Shown one piece after another: positions 1-6,545 of a stretch of DNA of 6,650 bases. Numbering within the stretch: position 1 is the first letter of the stretch; every line of letters starts with the position of its first letter. Made by a program: the position numbers and the translations under genes. The notes under the pieces are model-generated. The model was not told the origin of the DNA, ran no database searches, and was given only the letters and a program-made list of their open reading frames with translations. The stretch is from Prevotellaceae bacterium (GTDB lineage Bacteria; Bacteroidota; Bacteroidia; Bacteroidales; UBA932): contig JAITPP010000056.1 of NCBI GenBank assembly GCA_031289385.1, forward strand, positions 1 to 6,650, given 5' to 3'.

Positions 1-1193
1 GTTGTTTTTGGCGGCATAATGTTTCCTGTGTCGGCAATGTTAATCAACTGTTTCATCGATACGGGATACAACGCAAATGCTGCAATCATTTCGCCGCTAT
101 CTACACGACGTTTTAGTTCTTCAAGTCCGCGAATTCCGCCTACAAAATCAATGCGTTTTGATGTGCGCAGATTTCCAAGATTCAAGATTTCGTCGAACAC
201 AAGATTGGAAAGAATTGTAACATCAAGCACGCCTATCGGGTCGGCATCGTTGTATGTGCCTTGCTTTGCTGTGAGCGAATACCATTCTTTGTCGATATAC
301 ATCGAAAAATTGTGCAGAGCGTTGGGTTTATAAATTTCTTTTCCTTTGAGTTCGATGATAAATGATTTTTCGAGTTTTGCGATAAATTCTTGTTTGCTTA
401 GTTCGTTCAAATCTTTTATTAATCGGTTATAATCAATAATCATCAGATTGCTTGATGGAAAAATTACAGCCATAAAATAGTTGTATTCTTCTTCGCCTGT
501 GTGATATTTGTTTTTGTTGCGTTTTTCTTCGCCAACACGTGCAGCGGCGGCTGTTCGGTGATGTCCGTCGGCAACATAAAGCGCGGGAATTTGTGCAAAT
601 ATTTCGGTAATTTTTTTGTTTGTATCATCGTCATCAATTACCCAAAAATCGTGTCCAAAACCATCTTCGTTGGCAACAAAACTGTAAACAGGAATATTAT
701 TTGTTACAATATTTTCAACTATTTCGTTTATTTCATCAACATCAGGATATGCGAAAAAAACAGGTTCGATGTTTGCATTTTGTATTTGCACGTGAATCAT
801 TCTGTCGTCTTCTTTATCTTTGCGTGTCAGCTCATGTTTTTTGATTTTTCCGTTTAGATAATCATCCACGTGGGCGCATGCAACCAAACCGAATTGGGTT
901 CTGCCGTTCATGGTTTGCGAGTAGATGTAATATTTTTCTTTATCGTCGTTCACAAGCCAGCCGAGTTCTTGCCATTTTTTGAAATTTTCAACAGCCTTGT
1001 CGTAGGCTTGTTGCGAATGTTCGTCAATCATTGGCTCGAAATCTATTTCGGGTTTTGTTATGTGCAGCAACGATTTTTCTCCTGCTTCGGCTTTTGCTTC
1101 TGCCGAATTCATTACATCATAAGGACGCGCCGATACTTGCTTTGCATATTCTTTCGGCGGGCGAAGGGCTTTGAAAGGTTTAATTTTTACCAT
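1..1193 (-). CDS. DUF1015 family protein, 3' end cut off by window edge
   Basis: I translated the minus strand by hand from the ATG at 1193-1191. It stays open for 397 complete codons to the left edge, with no stop or frameshift. The product begins MVKIKPFKALRPPKEYAKQV, with ARPYDVMN near residue 25, both typical of DUF1015 proteins. The family hallmark ADGHHR is at residues 208-213, followed by an Ala-rich helix. Near the end it reads NIMPPKT, which in relatives lies close to the C-terminus, so probably only a dozen or so residues are missing. There is no signal peptide or membrane segment, so it is probably cytoplasmic. The start lies 10 bp after the serA stop, so it is very likely co-transcribed with serC and serA. 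The biochemical function of the family is not established. Linkage to serine synthesis genes suggests a related role, but that is inference. Family assignment is confident; function is unknown. Confidence 0.93.
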   Translation of the reverse strand, partial: MVKIKPFKALRPPKEYAKQVSARPYDVMNSAEAKAEAGEKSLLHITKPEIDFEPMIDEHSQQAYDKAVENFKKWQELGWLVNDDKEKYYIYSQTMNGRTQFGLVACAHVDDYLNGKIKKHELTRKDKEDDRMIHVQIQNANIEPVFFAYPDVDEINEIVENIVTNNIPVYSFVANEDGFGHDFWVIDDDDTNKKITEIFAQIPALYVADGHHRTAAAARVGEEKRNKNKYHTGEEEYNYFMAVIFPSSNLMIIDYNRLIKDLNELSKQEFIAKLEKSFIIELKGKEIYKPNALHNFSMYIDKEWYSLTAKQGTYNDADPIGVLDVTILSNLVFDEILNLGNLRTSKRIDFVGGIRGLEELKRRVDSGEMIAAFALYPVSMKQLINIADTGNIMPPKT

Positions 1194-1203
1194 AATTTTA
1201 AAA

Positions 1204-2124
1204 TTATTTATTTACCTGAAATGTTTTATCTCCGTTTTTGAAAAAGTTTACAATTTGATTTGCTGCTGCCAATCCTGCATTAACATTGGCTTCGGCGGTT
1301 TCTGCGCCTATTTTTTTAGGTGTTGCAAAAACTCGTGTATCAAATTTTTGCAGCAATTCCGAAATATTTGATGGCGCAACATCTGTTACGTATTTCATAT
1401 CAATGCGTTCGTCGAGAAGTTTAGTCAATTCGTCTTCATCAATCACTTCTTTGCGGGCTGTATTTATCAGACAGCCGCCTTTGGGCATAAGGCTAAGCAA
1501 CTTGTAGTTGATTGATTTTTTTGTTTTTTCGTTTGCCGGAATATGCAGCGAAACATAATTGCAATTTGTATATAAATCTTCAATATTATCAACTGCTGTA
1601 ACGCCGTCGGCTTGTATTGTTTCTTTACTCACAAACGGGTCGAACGCCCATACTTCCATTTCAAAGCCTTTTGCAATGCGGGCTACCAATCGTCCGACAT
1701 TTCCGTAGGCGTGAATTCCGAGCCGTTTTCCTTTCAGTTCTGTTCCTGTGCCGGCGTTGAATTTGTTGCGGTTCATAAAAACCATCAATCCCAACACAAG
1801 TTCGGCAACGGCATTTGAGTTTTGTCCGGGAGTGTTCATTGCAACAATATTCTTTTCGGTACAGGCTGTTAAATCAAGATTGTCAAATCCTGCGCCTGCG
1901 CGTACAACTATTTTTAAGTTTTTTGCAGCGTCTATAACGTTTTTTGTAACCTTGTCGGAACGCACAATAAGTGCATCTGCATCGGCAACTGCCGACAGTA
2001 ATTGTGTTTCGGCGGTATATTTTTCGAGCAAACAAAGTTCGTAACCTGCATTTTCAATTATTTTTTTTATTCCATCAATTGCTGTTTTAGCAAATGGTTT
2101 TTCTGTGGCTATTAATATTTTCAT
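1204..2124 (-). CDS. serA: D-3-phosphoglycerate dehydrogenase, short form without ACT domain
   Basis: This enzyme oxidises 3-phosphoglycerate to 3-phosphohydroxypyruvate with NAD+, the first step of serine synthesis in the cytoplasm. The 306 residues show the D-2-hydroxyacid dehydrogenase plan. VVRAGAGFDNLD is at 73-84. The nucleotide-binding loop AYGNVG is at 139-144, with Ala in place of the first Gly of GxGxxG, followed by the acidic end of a beta strand (FDPF, 161-164). The substrate and catalytic Arg is R224 in NTAR. The usual catalytic His of TPHIGG is replaced by Lys (K270 in TPKKIGAETAEA), and the usual DVFxxEP Glu region reads DVAPSN at 248-253. This matches the Lys-type short PGDHs described as type IIIK. 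There is no C-terminal ACT or ASB regulatory domain, so serine feedback through ACT is not expected. It lies 23 bp after the PIN gene and 10 bp before the DUF1015 gene. The SerA assignment rests partly on the linked serC. Confidence 0.93.
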   Translation of the reverse strand: MKILIATEKPFAKTAIDGIKKIIENAGYELCLLEKYTAETQLLSAVADADALIVRSDKVTKNVIDAAKNLKIVVRAGAGFDNLDLTACTEKNIVAMNTPGQNSNAVAELVLGLMVFMNRNKFNAGTGTELKGKRLGIHAYGNVGRLVARIAKGFEMEVWAFDPFVSKETIQADGVTAVDNIEDLYTNCNYVSLHIPANEKTKKSINYKLLSLMPKGGCLINTARKEVIDEDELTKLLDERIDMKYVTDVAPSNISELLQKFDTRVFATPKKIGAETAEANVNAGLAAANQIVNFFKNGDKTFQVNK

Positions 2125-2147
2125 GTTTTTTTTGTTTTTTATTTCAT

Positions 2148-2570
2148 TTATTTATCTAAAATTTCGATATTACGTTTTGCACATATATCAATAAAATCCT
2201 TTGTGTTGAACGTTATTAAGCAATCTATTCTGTAATTAATATCAGACAAAATCAATCTGATAATATTATCTACTAAACTTAATTTTCTTTCTACGCTTTT
2301 ATTTGTGAATGTAATTTCGAGTGCATCATTTTTAATAGATTCATCCGAAATAATTTTTGTATTGTTTCGTTTTAATATTTTTTCAAATTCATTTTTCGCC
2401 TTTTTATTTTTCATAAACTTTGTATTTATGGATTCGTACAAAGTAGGAAAAGGTATAACAATAATATTTGAATCTAAAAATTTTTCTATTGCGATTGCCG
2501 TTGAGTTATGTTCATCTCCTTCATCGTACAATGCAAACCAAAATCCACTATCGACTAATACAGATTTCAT
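2148..2570 (-). CDS. PIN-domain protein (VapC-like ribonuclease candidate)
   Basis: This 140-residue protein is essentially one PIN domain. The conserved acidic positions can be placed: D7 in VLVDSGFW, E46 in TLYESIN, D101 in LSLVDNIIR, and D125 in the ITFNTKDF strand, with N122 just before it. These would form the metal-binding nuclease site, so the catalytic set looks intact. PIN proteins of this size are most often VapC-type RNases of toxin-antitoxin pairs, usually cutting tRNA or rRNA. Target and toxicity here are unproven. The start ATG overlaps the stop of the upstream 107-residue gene by 4 bp (ATGA), implying translational coupling. It is followed 23 bp later by serA. Base composition is low: three sampled 60-base lines gave about 22-25% GC by hand count, against about 37% for one serA line. 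That fits an inserted cassette but does not prove one. Confidence 0.85.
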   Translation of the reverse strand: MKSVLVDSGFWFALYDEGDEHNSTAIAIEKFLDSNIIVIPFPTLYESINTKFMKNKKAKNEFEKILKRNNTKIISDESIKNDALEITFTNKSVERKLSLVDNIIRLILSDINYRIDCLITFNTKDFIDICAKRNIEILDK

Positions 2571-2890
2571 TCTACATCTTCTTGTACAGGAGTTTGCTTA
2601 TATTCTTCCCAAGGATTACCTTTTCTATTACCAAATAGAAATTTTCCGGCAATTTTTCCATCGTTTTTTTTATAGATTACGTACAAACGTTCTCCGTTTC
2701 TTATTTCAACATTTTCAATAATTTCAGATTTCAATTTTTCAATTAAATCTTCATTTTCGTTAATATTTACCTTAAAAACAGCAATACCGTTTCCACATTC
2801 AATCGCATCGTGATTAGCCAGCCACTGATACAGTCCCGAATAGTCGCCTCTTATTCCTAAATCGTAGGATATCCATACATTTTTTTTCAT
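2567..2890 (-). CDS. Small protein paired with PIN gene; possible Cas2/SinR-like fold, function unknown
   Basis: I do not recognise a named family for this 107-residue protein. It opens with a hydrophobic strand ending in Asp (NVWISYDLG, D10), then a predicted helix around DYSGLYQWLANHDA (16-29), and a strand GIAVFKVN (35-42). A charged helix NEDLIEKLKSEIIENV (46-61) and a strand ERLYVIYK (67-74) follow, and it ends in a Lys/Gly-rich stretch with FLFGNRKGNPW. The order strand-Asp, helix, strand, helix, strand resembles the small ferredoxin-like Cas2, SinR and VapD proteins. This is inference from pattern only. No ribbon-helix-helix or AbrB motif of a classical VapB was seen. Its ATG directly abuts the serC stop (TAA then ATG, no gap), and its stop overlaps the PIN start by 4 bp. 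By position it may be the antitoxin or partner of the PIN protein. It is very AT-rich (11 G/C in the 60 bases 2701-2760). Confidence 0.8.
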   Translation of the reverse strand: MKKNVWISYDLGIRGDYSGLYQWLANHDAIECGNGIAVFKVNINENEDLIEKLKSEIIENVEIRNGERLYVIYKKNDGKIAGKFLFGNRKGNPWEEYKQTPVQEDVE

Positions 2891-3961
2891 TTATTTATTT
2901 TTTTCATTTTTTTCAAATTCCTGCATACATTTTACCAATTCCTGCACACTTTCGACAGGGAGAGCGTTATAGCACGATGCACGAAATCCGCCTACCGAAC
3001 GATGTCCTTTTATTCCAACCATTCCGCGCGATTTTGCAAATTCCATAAATGCAGCCTCTTTATCTTTATGTTCTTCTTTCATTACAAAACAAATATTCAT
3101 ATACGAGCGGTCGTCGTGTGCGGCAGTGCCTACAAACATTGAGTTTCTGTCTATTTCGTTGTATAAAATTTCGGCGCGTTGTGTTGCAAGTTCTTCCATT
3201 TTTTCTATTCCGCCCATTTCTTTTATCCATTTCAACATTTCTTTCATCACAAATATTGAAATCACAGGCGGCGTGTTGTACATCGAATCGTTTTTTATAT
3301 GAAGTCTGTAATCAACCATTGACGGCAACTGACGCGAAACTTTTCCTAAAATATCTTCGCGAACAATAACAAATGTAACGCCTGCCGGTCCCACATTTTT
3401 CTGTGCGCCGCCGTATATCATTGCGTATTTTGCAACGTCAACTTTGCGCGTCATAATATCCGACGACATGTCGGCTACAAGATTTACGGGACTGTCAAAA
3501 TCTTCGCGAATTTCTGTTCCGTAAATTGTGTTGTTTGTTGTGATATGAAAATAATCGGCATCCGAAGGTATTGTCCAGCCTTTGGGAATATAACTGTAAT
3601 TCTTATCTTTCGACGATGCTACGATAACTGTTTCGCCAAACAATACGGCTTCTTTTGCCGCTTTGCTTGCCCATACTCCCGTATCAAGATATGCTGCTTT
3701 TTTTTCAAGCAAATTGTACGGAACTGTCATAAACTGAGTGCTTGCACCGCCCGATAAAAAAAGTACATGGTAACCATCAGGAATATTTAACAGTTCTTTC
3801 CATAACGAACGACATTCGTCCATTACCGATTCCCAGTCCTTTGTGCGATGAGAAATTTCCAAAACCGATAATCCGTTAAAATTCATTATAGCTTTGGATG
3901 TTGCTTCTAATACTTGTTGTGGCAAGATACATGGTCCTGCTCCAAAATTGTGTTGTTTCAT
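2891..3961 (-). CDS. serC: Phosphoserine aminotransferase
   Basis: SerC transfers the amino group of glutamate to 3-phosphohydroxypyruvate, giving phosphoserine and 2-oxoglutarate. It is the second step of serine synthesis, and in many bacteria it also acts in PLP synthesis. The 356 residues match the usual length of about 360. Visible motifs are the N-terminal HNFGAGPCILP (4-14) and the cofactor phosphate loop LSGGASTQF (69-77). D164 in VADMSSDI is expected to contact the pyridine nitrogen, and K188 in YGGAQKNVGPAG forms the PLP Schiff base. GHRSVGGFRAS (319-329) supplies the substrate-binding arginines. It is a cytoplasmic fold-type I enzyme, normally a homodimer. It is the first gene of the apparent operon, after about 180 bp of AT-rich spacer and the terminator of the preceding unit. 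The start is the only plausible ATG, since the conserved N-terminus begins four residues later. Confidence 0.98.
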   Translation of the reverse strand: MKQHNFGAGPCILPQQVLEATSKAIMNFNGLSVLEISHRTKDWESVMDECRSLWKELLNIPDGYHVLFLSGGASTQFMTVPYNLLEKKAAYLDTGVWASKAAKEAVLFGETVIVASSKDKNYSYIPKGWTIPSDADYFHITTNNTIYGTEIREDFDSPVNLVADMSSDIMTRKVDVAKYAMIYGGAQKNVGPAGVTFVIVREDILGKVSRQLPSMVDYRLHIKNDSMYNTPPVISIFVMKEMLKWIKEMGGIEKMEELATQRAEILYNEIDRNSMFVGTAAHDDRSYMNICFVMKEEHKDKEAAFMEFAKSRGMVGIKGHRSVGGFRASCYNALPVESVQELVKCMQEFEKNEKNK

Positions 3962-4012
3962 ATTTTTAATTAATTTTTATATTTGATAAATTAAAAATAA
4001 CGTTAAAAAATA

Positions 4013-4020
4013 CAAAATTA
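4013..4020 (-). promoter_or_regulatory. Candidate -7 box before serC
   Basis: On the minus strand this reads TAATTTTG, a full match to the Bacteroides sigma-ABfr -7 consensus TAnnTTTG. It lies about 50 bp upstream of the serC ATG. No TTTG -33 box was found at the usual spacing of about 19-21 bp; the nearest one upstream, at 4031-4034, is only 10 bp away. The surrounding 3962-4139 spacer is almost all A and T, so a chance match is quite possible. No other feature was seen in this spacer. Confidence 0.25.
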
Positions 4021-4136
4021 AAATTGAATACAAAAAAAAATATATGAATAGTAATTATTTTTTGAATTTTAGTTATTTGTATTAAGTTCGTATTTTATTA
4101 AAAATTCAAAGGTTTATAAGGTTTTAAGTATATAAT

Positions 4137-4169
4137 AAAAAAAAGCGCAACTTTGGGATTGCGCTTTTT
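4137..4169 (-). terminator. Rho-independent terminator after the OmpA-like lipoprotein gene
   Basis: AAAAGCGCAA (4141-4150) and TTGCGCTTTT (4159-4168) are perfect complements around the 8-nt loop CTTTGGGA, and the pair 4140/4169 extends the stem. On the minus strand the stem runs into eight consecutive T residues (4144-4137), then ATTATA. It begins 22 bp past the lipoprotein stop. This marks the end of the pyrB-pyrI-lipoprotein unit and separates it from serC. In the plus direction only a T5 run follows, so activity there should be weaker, and no plus-strand gene needs it. Confidence 0.88.
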
Positions 4170-4191
4170 CACAATTTTTTCTATGAATTTT

Positions 4192-4887
4192 TTATTGCAG
4201 TGTACCTGCCTCTGCTCTTTGTATCATTTCTGAATTAGCAATAACATAAACTTCTACACGACGGTTTTTTGCTCTGCCTGCCTCTGTGTCGTTAGTTGCA
4301 ATTGGGTCGTCGTAAGCCAAGCCTTTTACTGCAAGACGCTGTCCGTTTACACCTTTGCTCATCAAATCGTTAGCAACCGATTGTGCGCGTGCCAGCGATA
4401 AATTTTCGTTTACCTGACGGCTTCCCGTGTTATCGGTATGTCCGAATACTTGTACGTTTGTAAGCGGATTGTTTTGCAGCGATGTTGCAAATCTTTGTAG
4501 CGATTTGCGGGCTGCTGTGCTTAATGTGCTTGAATTTGTAGCAAACAAAATTCCTTCATCAAAAGTAACTTTTATTGCTTGCAAACCGTTGCTGTCTTCG
4601 GTTGTTTCAACCTGAGCGCCTTCCATTGCTTCTAATTCGGCTTTTTGTTTATCCATTTTTTTACCGATAATCACGCCTACTCCTGTTCCTACTGCTGCGC
4701 CAACTGCTGCGCCAATAACAGTGCCTTTTGTGTTTTTTCCTATTAGATTGCCGATAATGCCGCCGAGAAGTGCGCCGCCTGCGCCGCCTGCTACTCCGCC
4801 TTTTGTGGCATTACTTGTTTCGCTGCATCCCGACATTAATATTGATGCGCATAAAATTGCTGAAACATAAATTTTTATTTTTTTCAT
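4192..4887 (-). CDS. OmpA-family outer-membrane lipoprotein with glycine zipper (YiaD-like)
   Basis: This 231-residue protein is probably anchored in the outer membrane and binds peptidoglycan. A lipoprotein signal peptide (MKKIKIYVSAILCASILMSG) ends in the lipobox LMSGC, so C21 would be lipidated. Residues 30-75 form a Gly/Ala-rich glycine-zipper segment with repeated GxxxG spacing, which could insert in a membrane or oligomerise. A short charged linker follows (76-98), then an OmpA C-terminal domain from about 103 to 217. In it VTFDEGILFATNSS is the first strand. HTDNTGS and NLSLAR hold D152 and R167, matching the residue pair that binds diaminopimelate in Acinetobacter OmpA, and GRAKNRRVEVYV closes the domain. 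This architecture matches E. coli YiaD. It lies 45 bp after pyrI and is followed by a strong terminator. No promoter of its own was seen, so read-through from pyrBI is possible. Confidence 0.93.
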   Translation of the reverse strand: MKKIKIYVSAILCASILMSGCSETSNATKGGVAGGAGGALLGGIIGNLIGKNTKGTVIGAAVGAAVGTGVGVIIGKKMDKQKAELEAMEGAQVETTEDSNGLQAIKVTFDEGILFATNSSTLSTAARKSLQRFATSLQNNPLTNVQVFGHTDNTGSRQVNENLSLARAQSVANDLMSKGVNGQRLAVKGLAYDDPIATNDTEAGRAKNRRVEVYVIANSEMIQRAEAGTLQ

Positions 4888-4932
4888 ACTTAATAATTTT
4901 TTTTAATTAATATTCTTTATTTAATTTATTTG

Positions 4933-5388
4933 TTAATTCTTTATTATTATATTTTCCTGATTGGTTATCCTTTCGCAATAATGACACTGTAATGTTACTT
5001 TATTTTTTGACACCACTTTGAATTTCGATTTTATATTTTCAATATTACTCACGCATTTAGGATTTATACATTTTGCTATACCTTCAATAAAATCAGGAAC
5101 TTCAACAATTTTTTTTTCTATAACTTCATAGTCTTTTATTATATTCAGTTTTGCCTGAGGCGCTACCAAACTAATTCTATTTATCTCGTCATCTTTAAAA
5201 TATCTGTCGGAAATTTTTATTATCGCTTTATTTCCCATCCGTTTACTTTCAAGATTCGTGCCAAAAGTGATTTGATGTTCCGATTTTTCGAGTCCGAGAA
5301 TTTGTATAACTTTAAATAATGCGTTTGACGGAATGTGGTCAATCGCAGTGCCGTTCTTTATTGCGCTTACTTTTAATTCTTTTTGCAT
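4933..5388 (-). CDS. pyrI: Aspartate carbamoyltransferase regulatory subunit
   Basis: PyrI links catalytic trimers of PyrB into the allosteric holoenzyme and, in the enteric model, binds CTP and ATP to tune pyrimidine synthesis. The 151 residues match the usual length of about 150. The N-terminal nucleotide-binding domain starts with KVSAIKNGTAIDHIPS (6-21), a family signature. The C-terminal zinc domain has four cysteines at C107, C112, C135 and C138. Their spacing, C-x4-C-x22-C-x2-C, is one residue shorter in the middle gap than I recall for E. coli (x23). All four zinc ligands are present, so it should be able to dock on PyrB. It follows pyrB by 39 bp, the usual order. The gene is AT-rich (about 28% GC in one sampled line) yet conserved in all landmarks. 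Whether allostery resembles that of E. coli cannot be told from sequence. Confidence 0.97.
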   Translation of the reverse strand: MQKELKVSAIKNGTAIDHIPSNALFKVIQILGLEKSEHQITFGTNLESKRMGNKAIIKISDRYFKDDEINRISLVAPQAKLNIIKDYEVIEKKIVEVPDFIEGIAKCINPKCVSNIENIKSKFKVVSKNKVTLQCHYCERITNQENIIIKN

Positions 5389-5427
5389 ATTATAAATTTT
5401 ATAAAATATTTAATATTATTTAACAAA

Positions 5428-6330
5428 TTATTTTAATCCCAGCACGCAGGCAATTATAGCCATTCGTGTATAAACTCCGTTGCGCGATTGTGTAAAATAA
5501 TATGCTTTCGGATTTTCATCAACATTAACGTCAATCTCGCCTACGCGGGGCAGCGGATGTAAAACTTTTACATTTTGTTTTGTATTTTCAAGTATTTCGT
5601 TTGTGAGAACATAAACGTTTTTAACTTTTTCATATTCAAGTAAATCCGAAAAACGTTCGCGCTGTACGCGAGTCATATAAATAATATCCGAATCGTCGAT
5701 ATTTTCGGCAAGTTCGGTGTATTCGGTATATTTAAGTCCGAGTTTGTCGAGATAATTTTTATATTCTACGGGCATTTGCAATTCGGGCGGCGCAATAAAT
5801 TTAAACGTTGTGTTAAAGTGCGACATTGCCATCAGCAACGAGTGTACGGTGCGCCCGTATTTCAAATCGCCAATCATCGTTATTGTGATATTATCAAGCC
5901 TGCCTTGTGTTTTTTTTATTGAGTACATATCAAGCAGCGTTTGGCTTGGATGCTGGTTTGCGCCATCGCCGGCATTAATCACAGGAACGCTCGAAATTTC
6001 GCTTGCATAGCGTGCTGCGCCTTCGATGTGATGACGCATGATTATCAAATCGGCATAATTGGCTATCATCGAAATTGTGTCTTTCAGCGTTTCGCCTTTC
6101 GATACGCTTGTGTTGTTCGAATCCGAAAATCCTATAACTCTGCCGCCCAAACGGTTTACTGCTGTTTCAAAACTCAATCGGGTACGTGTGGATGGCTCAA
6201 AAAAAATGGATGCAACAACTTTGTTTTCTAAAATATTTTGATTTGGATTATTCTCAAATTCGGCAGCCAAATCAAGTACTTTAAGTATTTCATCTTTACT
6301 AAAATCTGTGATTGATACAAGACTTTTCAT
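5428..6330 (-). CDS. pyrB: Aspartate carbamoyltransferase catalytic subunit
   Basis: PyrB condenses carbamoyl phosphate with aspartate to N-carbamoylaspartate, the committed step of de novo pyrimidine synthesis in the cytoplasm. The 300 residues are close to the family norm of about 305-310. The carbamoyl-phosphate loop is FFEPSTRTRLSFE (43-55). The loop matching the E. coli 80s loop is SVSKGET (75-81), with S75 and K78; it is one residue shorter than in E. coli, as I recall for Bacteroides homologues. MRHHIEGAA starts at 98, DGANQHPSQTLLD (122-134) holds H127, and R160 lies in DLKYGRTVHS. R221 and Q223 lie in TRVQRERF, and HPLPR is at 258-262. All expected active-site residues appear present. 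It heads the pyrB-pyrI pair, and a Bacteroides-type -7 box lies about 40 bp upstream. The start is fixed by conservation, since the first helix begins within ten residues of the ATG. Confidence 0.98.
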   Translation of the reverse strand: MKSLVSITDFSKDEILKVLDLAAEFENNPNQNILENKVVASIFFEPSTRTRLSFETAVNRLGGRVIGFSDSNNTSVSKGETLKDTISMIANYADLIIMRHHIEGAARYASEISSVPVINAGDGANQHPSQTLLDMYSIKKTQGRLDNITITMIGDLKYGRTVHSLLMAMSHFNTTFKFIAPPELQMPVEYKNYLDKLGLKYTEYTELAENIDDSDIIYMTRVQRERFSDLLEYEKVKNVYVLTNEILENTKQNVKVLHPLPRVGEIDVNVDENPKAYYFTQSRNGVYTRMAIIACVLGLK

Positions 6331-6370
6331 TATTGTTATTTGATTAAAAATTACTACTTTTATAGCGTTG

Positions 6371-6378
6371 CAAATGTA
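6371..6378 (-). promoter_or_regulatory. Candidate -7 box of the pyrB promoter
   Basis: On the minus strand this reads TACATTTG, an exact TAnnTTTG match to the Bacteroides -7 box, 40 bp before the pyrB ATG. It predicts a short leader of about 35 nt, with no room for a pyrimidine attenuator or riboswitch. A clean TTTG -33 box is not at the expected distance; only AT-rich sequence is there. Short arms TAGCG (6363-6367) and CGCTA (6396-6400) flank the box and could be an operator or chance. Confidence 0.4.
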
Positions 6379-6432
6379 ATAATTAAAATTAAAATCGCTA
6401 CACTAAAATAATAAAAAGTTTTGCACAATTAG

Positions 6433-6545
6433 ATTTATTATTTACAATTTACTATTGACGATTTACCTGTCGTGCATTTATGAAAGACAAAGAAGTTAAG
6501 AAGTTAGAGGAAGTTAAGAAGTTAGGTAAATAATAAATAGTAAAT
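6433..6545. repeat. Imperfect long inverted repeat, MITE-like or extragenic palindrome
   Basis: The arms 6447-6468 and 6524-6545 are complementary at 19 of 22 positions, both ending internally in ATTTACCT / AGGTAAAT, around a 55-bp spacer. A second left segment, ATTTATTATTTAC (6433-6445), is a perfect 13-bp complement of 6526-6538, so two alternative pairings exist. The left arm is itself made of degenerate ATTTAC-type units. No transposase and no clear target-site duplication were seen. It may be a non-autonomous element or decayed simple repeats. Confidence 0.6.
6492..6527. repeat. Two 18-bp tandem copies inside the inverted repeat
   Basis: GAAGTTAAGAAGTTAGAG (6492-6509) is followed directly by GAAGTTAAGAAGTTAGGT (6510-6527), 16 of 18 identical. 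Each copy is in turn two GAAGTTA/AGAAGTTA half-units. It occupies the loop side of the long inverted repeat. No protein or RNA role is evident. Confidence 0.75.

Noticed and set aside
19..1241. Several plus-strand open frames of 60-120 codons opposite the DUF1015 gene
   Set aside because: The minus strand holds one continuous 397-codon frame with family motifs; the plus frames are low-complexity shadows.
2305..2721. Plus-strand 138-codon frame opposite the PIN pair
   Set aside because: It is Phe/Ile-rich antisense of AT-rich genes, spans the junction of two coupled genes, and shows no domain.
2567..2890. Calling the 107-residue gene a true CRISPR Cas2
   Set aside because: There is no Cas1, no other cas gene and no repeat array in the window; similarity is limited to fold-like patterning and one Asp.
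4140..4169. Hairpin as a bidirectional terminator
   Set aside because: Plus-side T-run is only five before a C, and no plus-strand gene leads into it; only the minus direction is well supported.
6331..6370. Pyrimidine-sensing leader attenuator or PyrR site for pyrB
   Set aside because: The predicted leader is only about 35 nt and AT-rich, with no competing hairpins or U-rich terminator before the start.
6480..6533. Plus-strand 17-codon ORF, MKDKEVKKLEEVKKLGK, covering the tandem repeat
   Set aside because: Its EVKKL repeat simply reflects the 18-bp DNA repeat, and it is too short with no start signal or family support.
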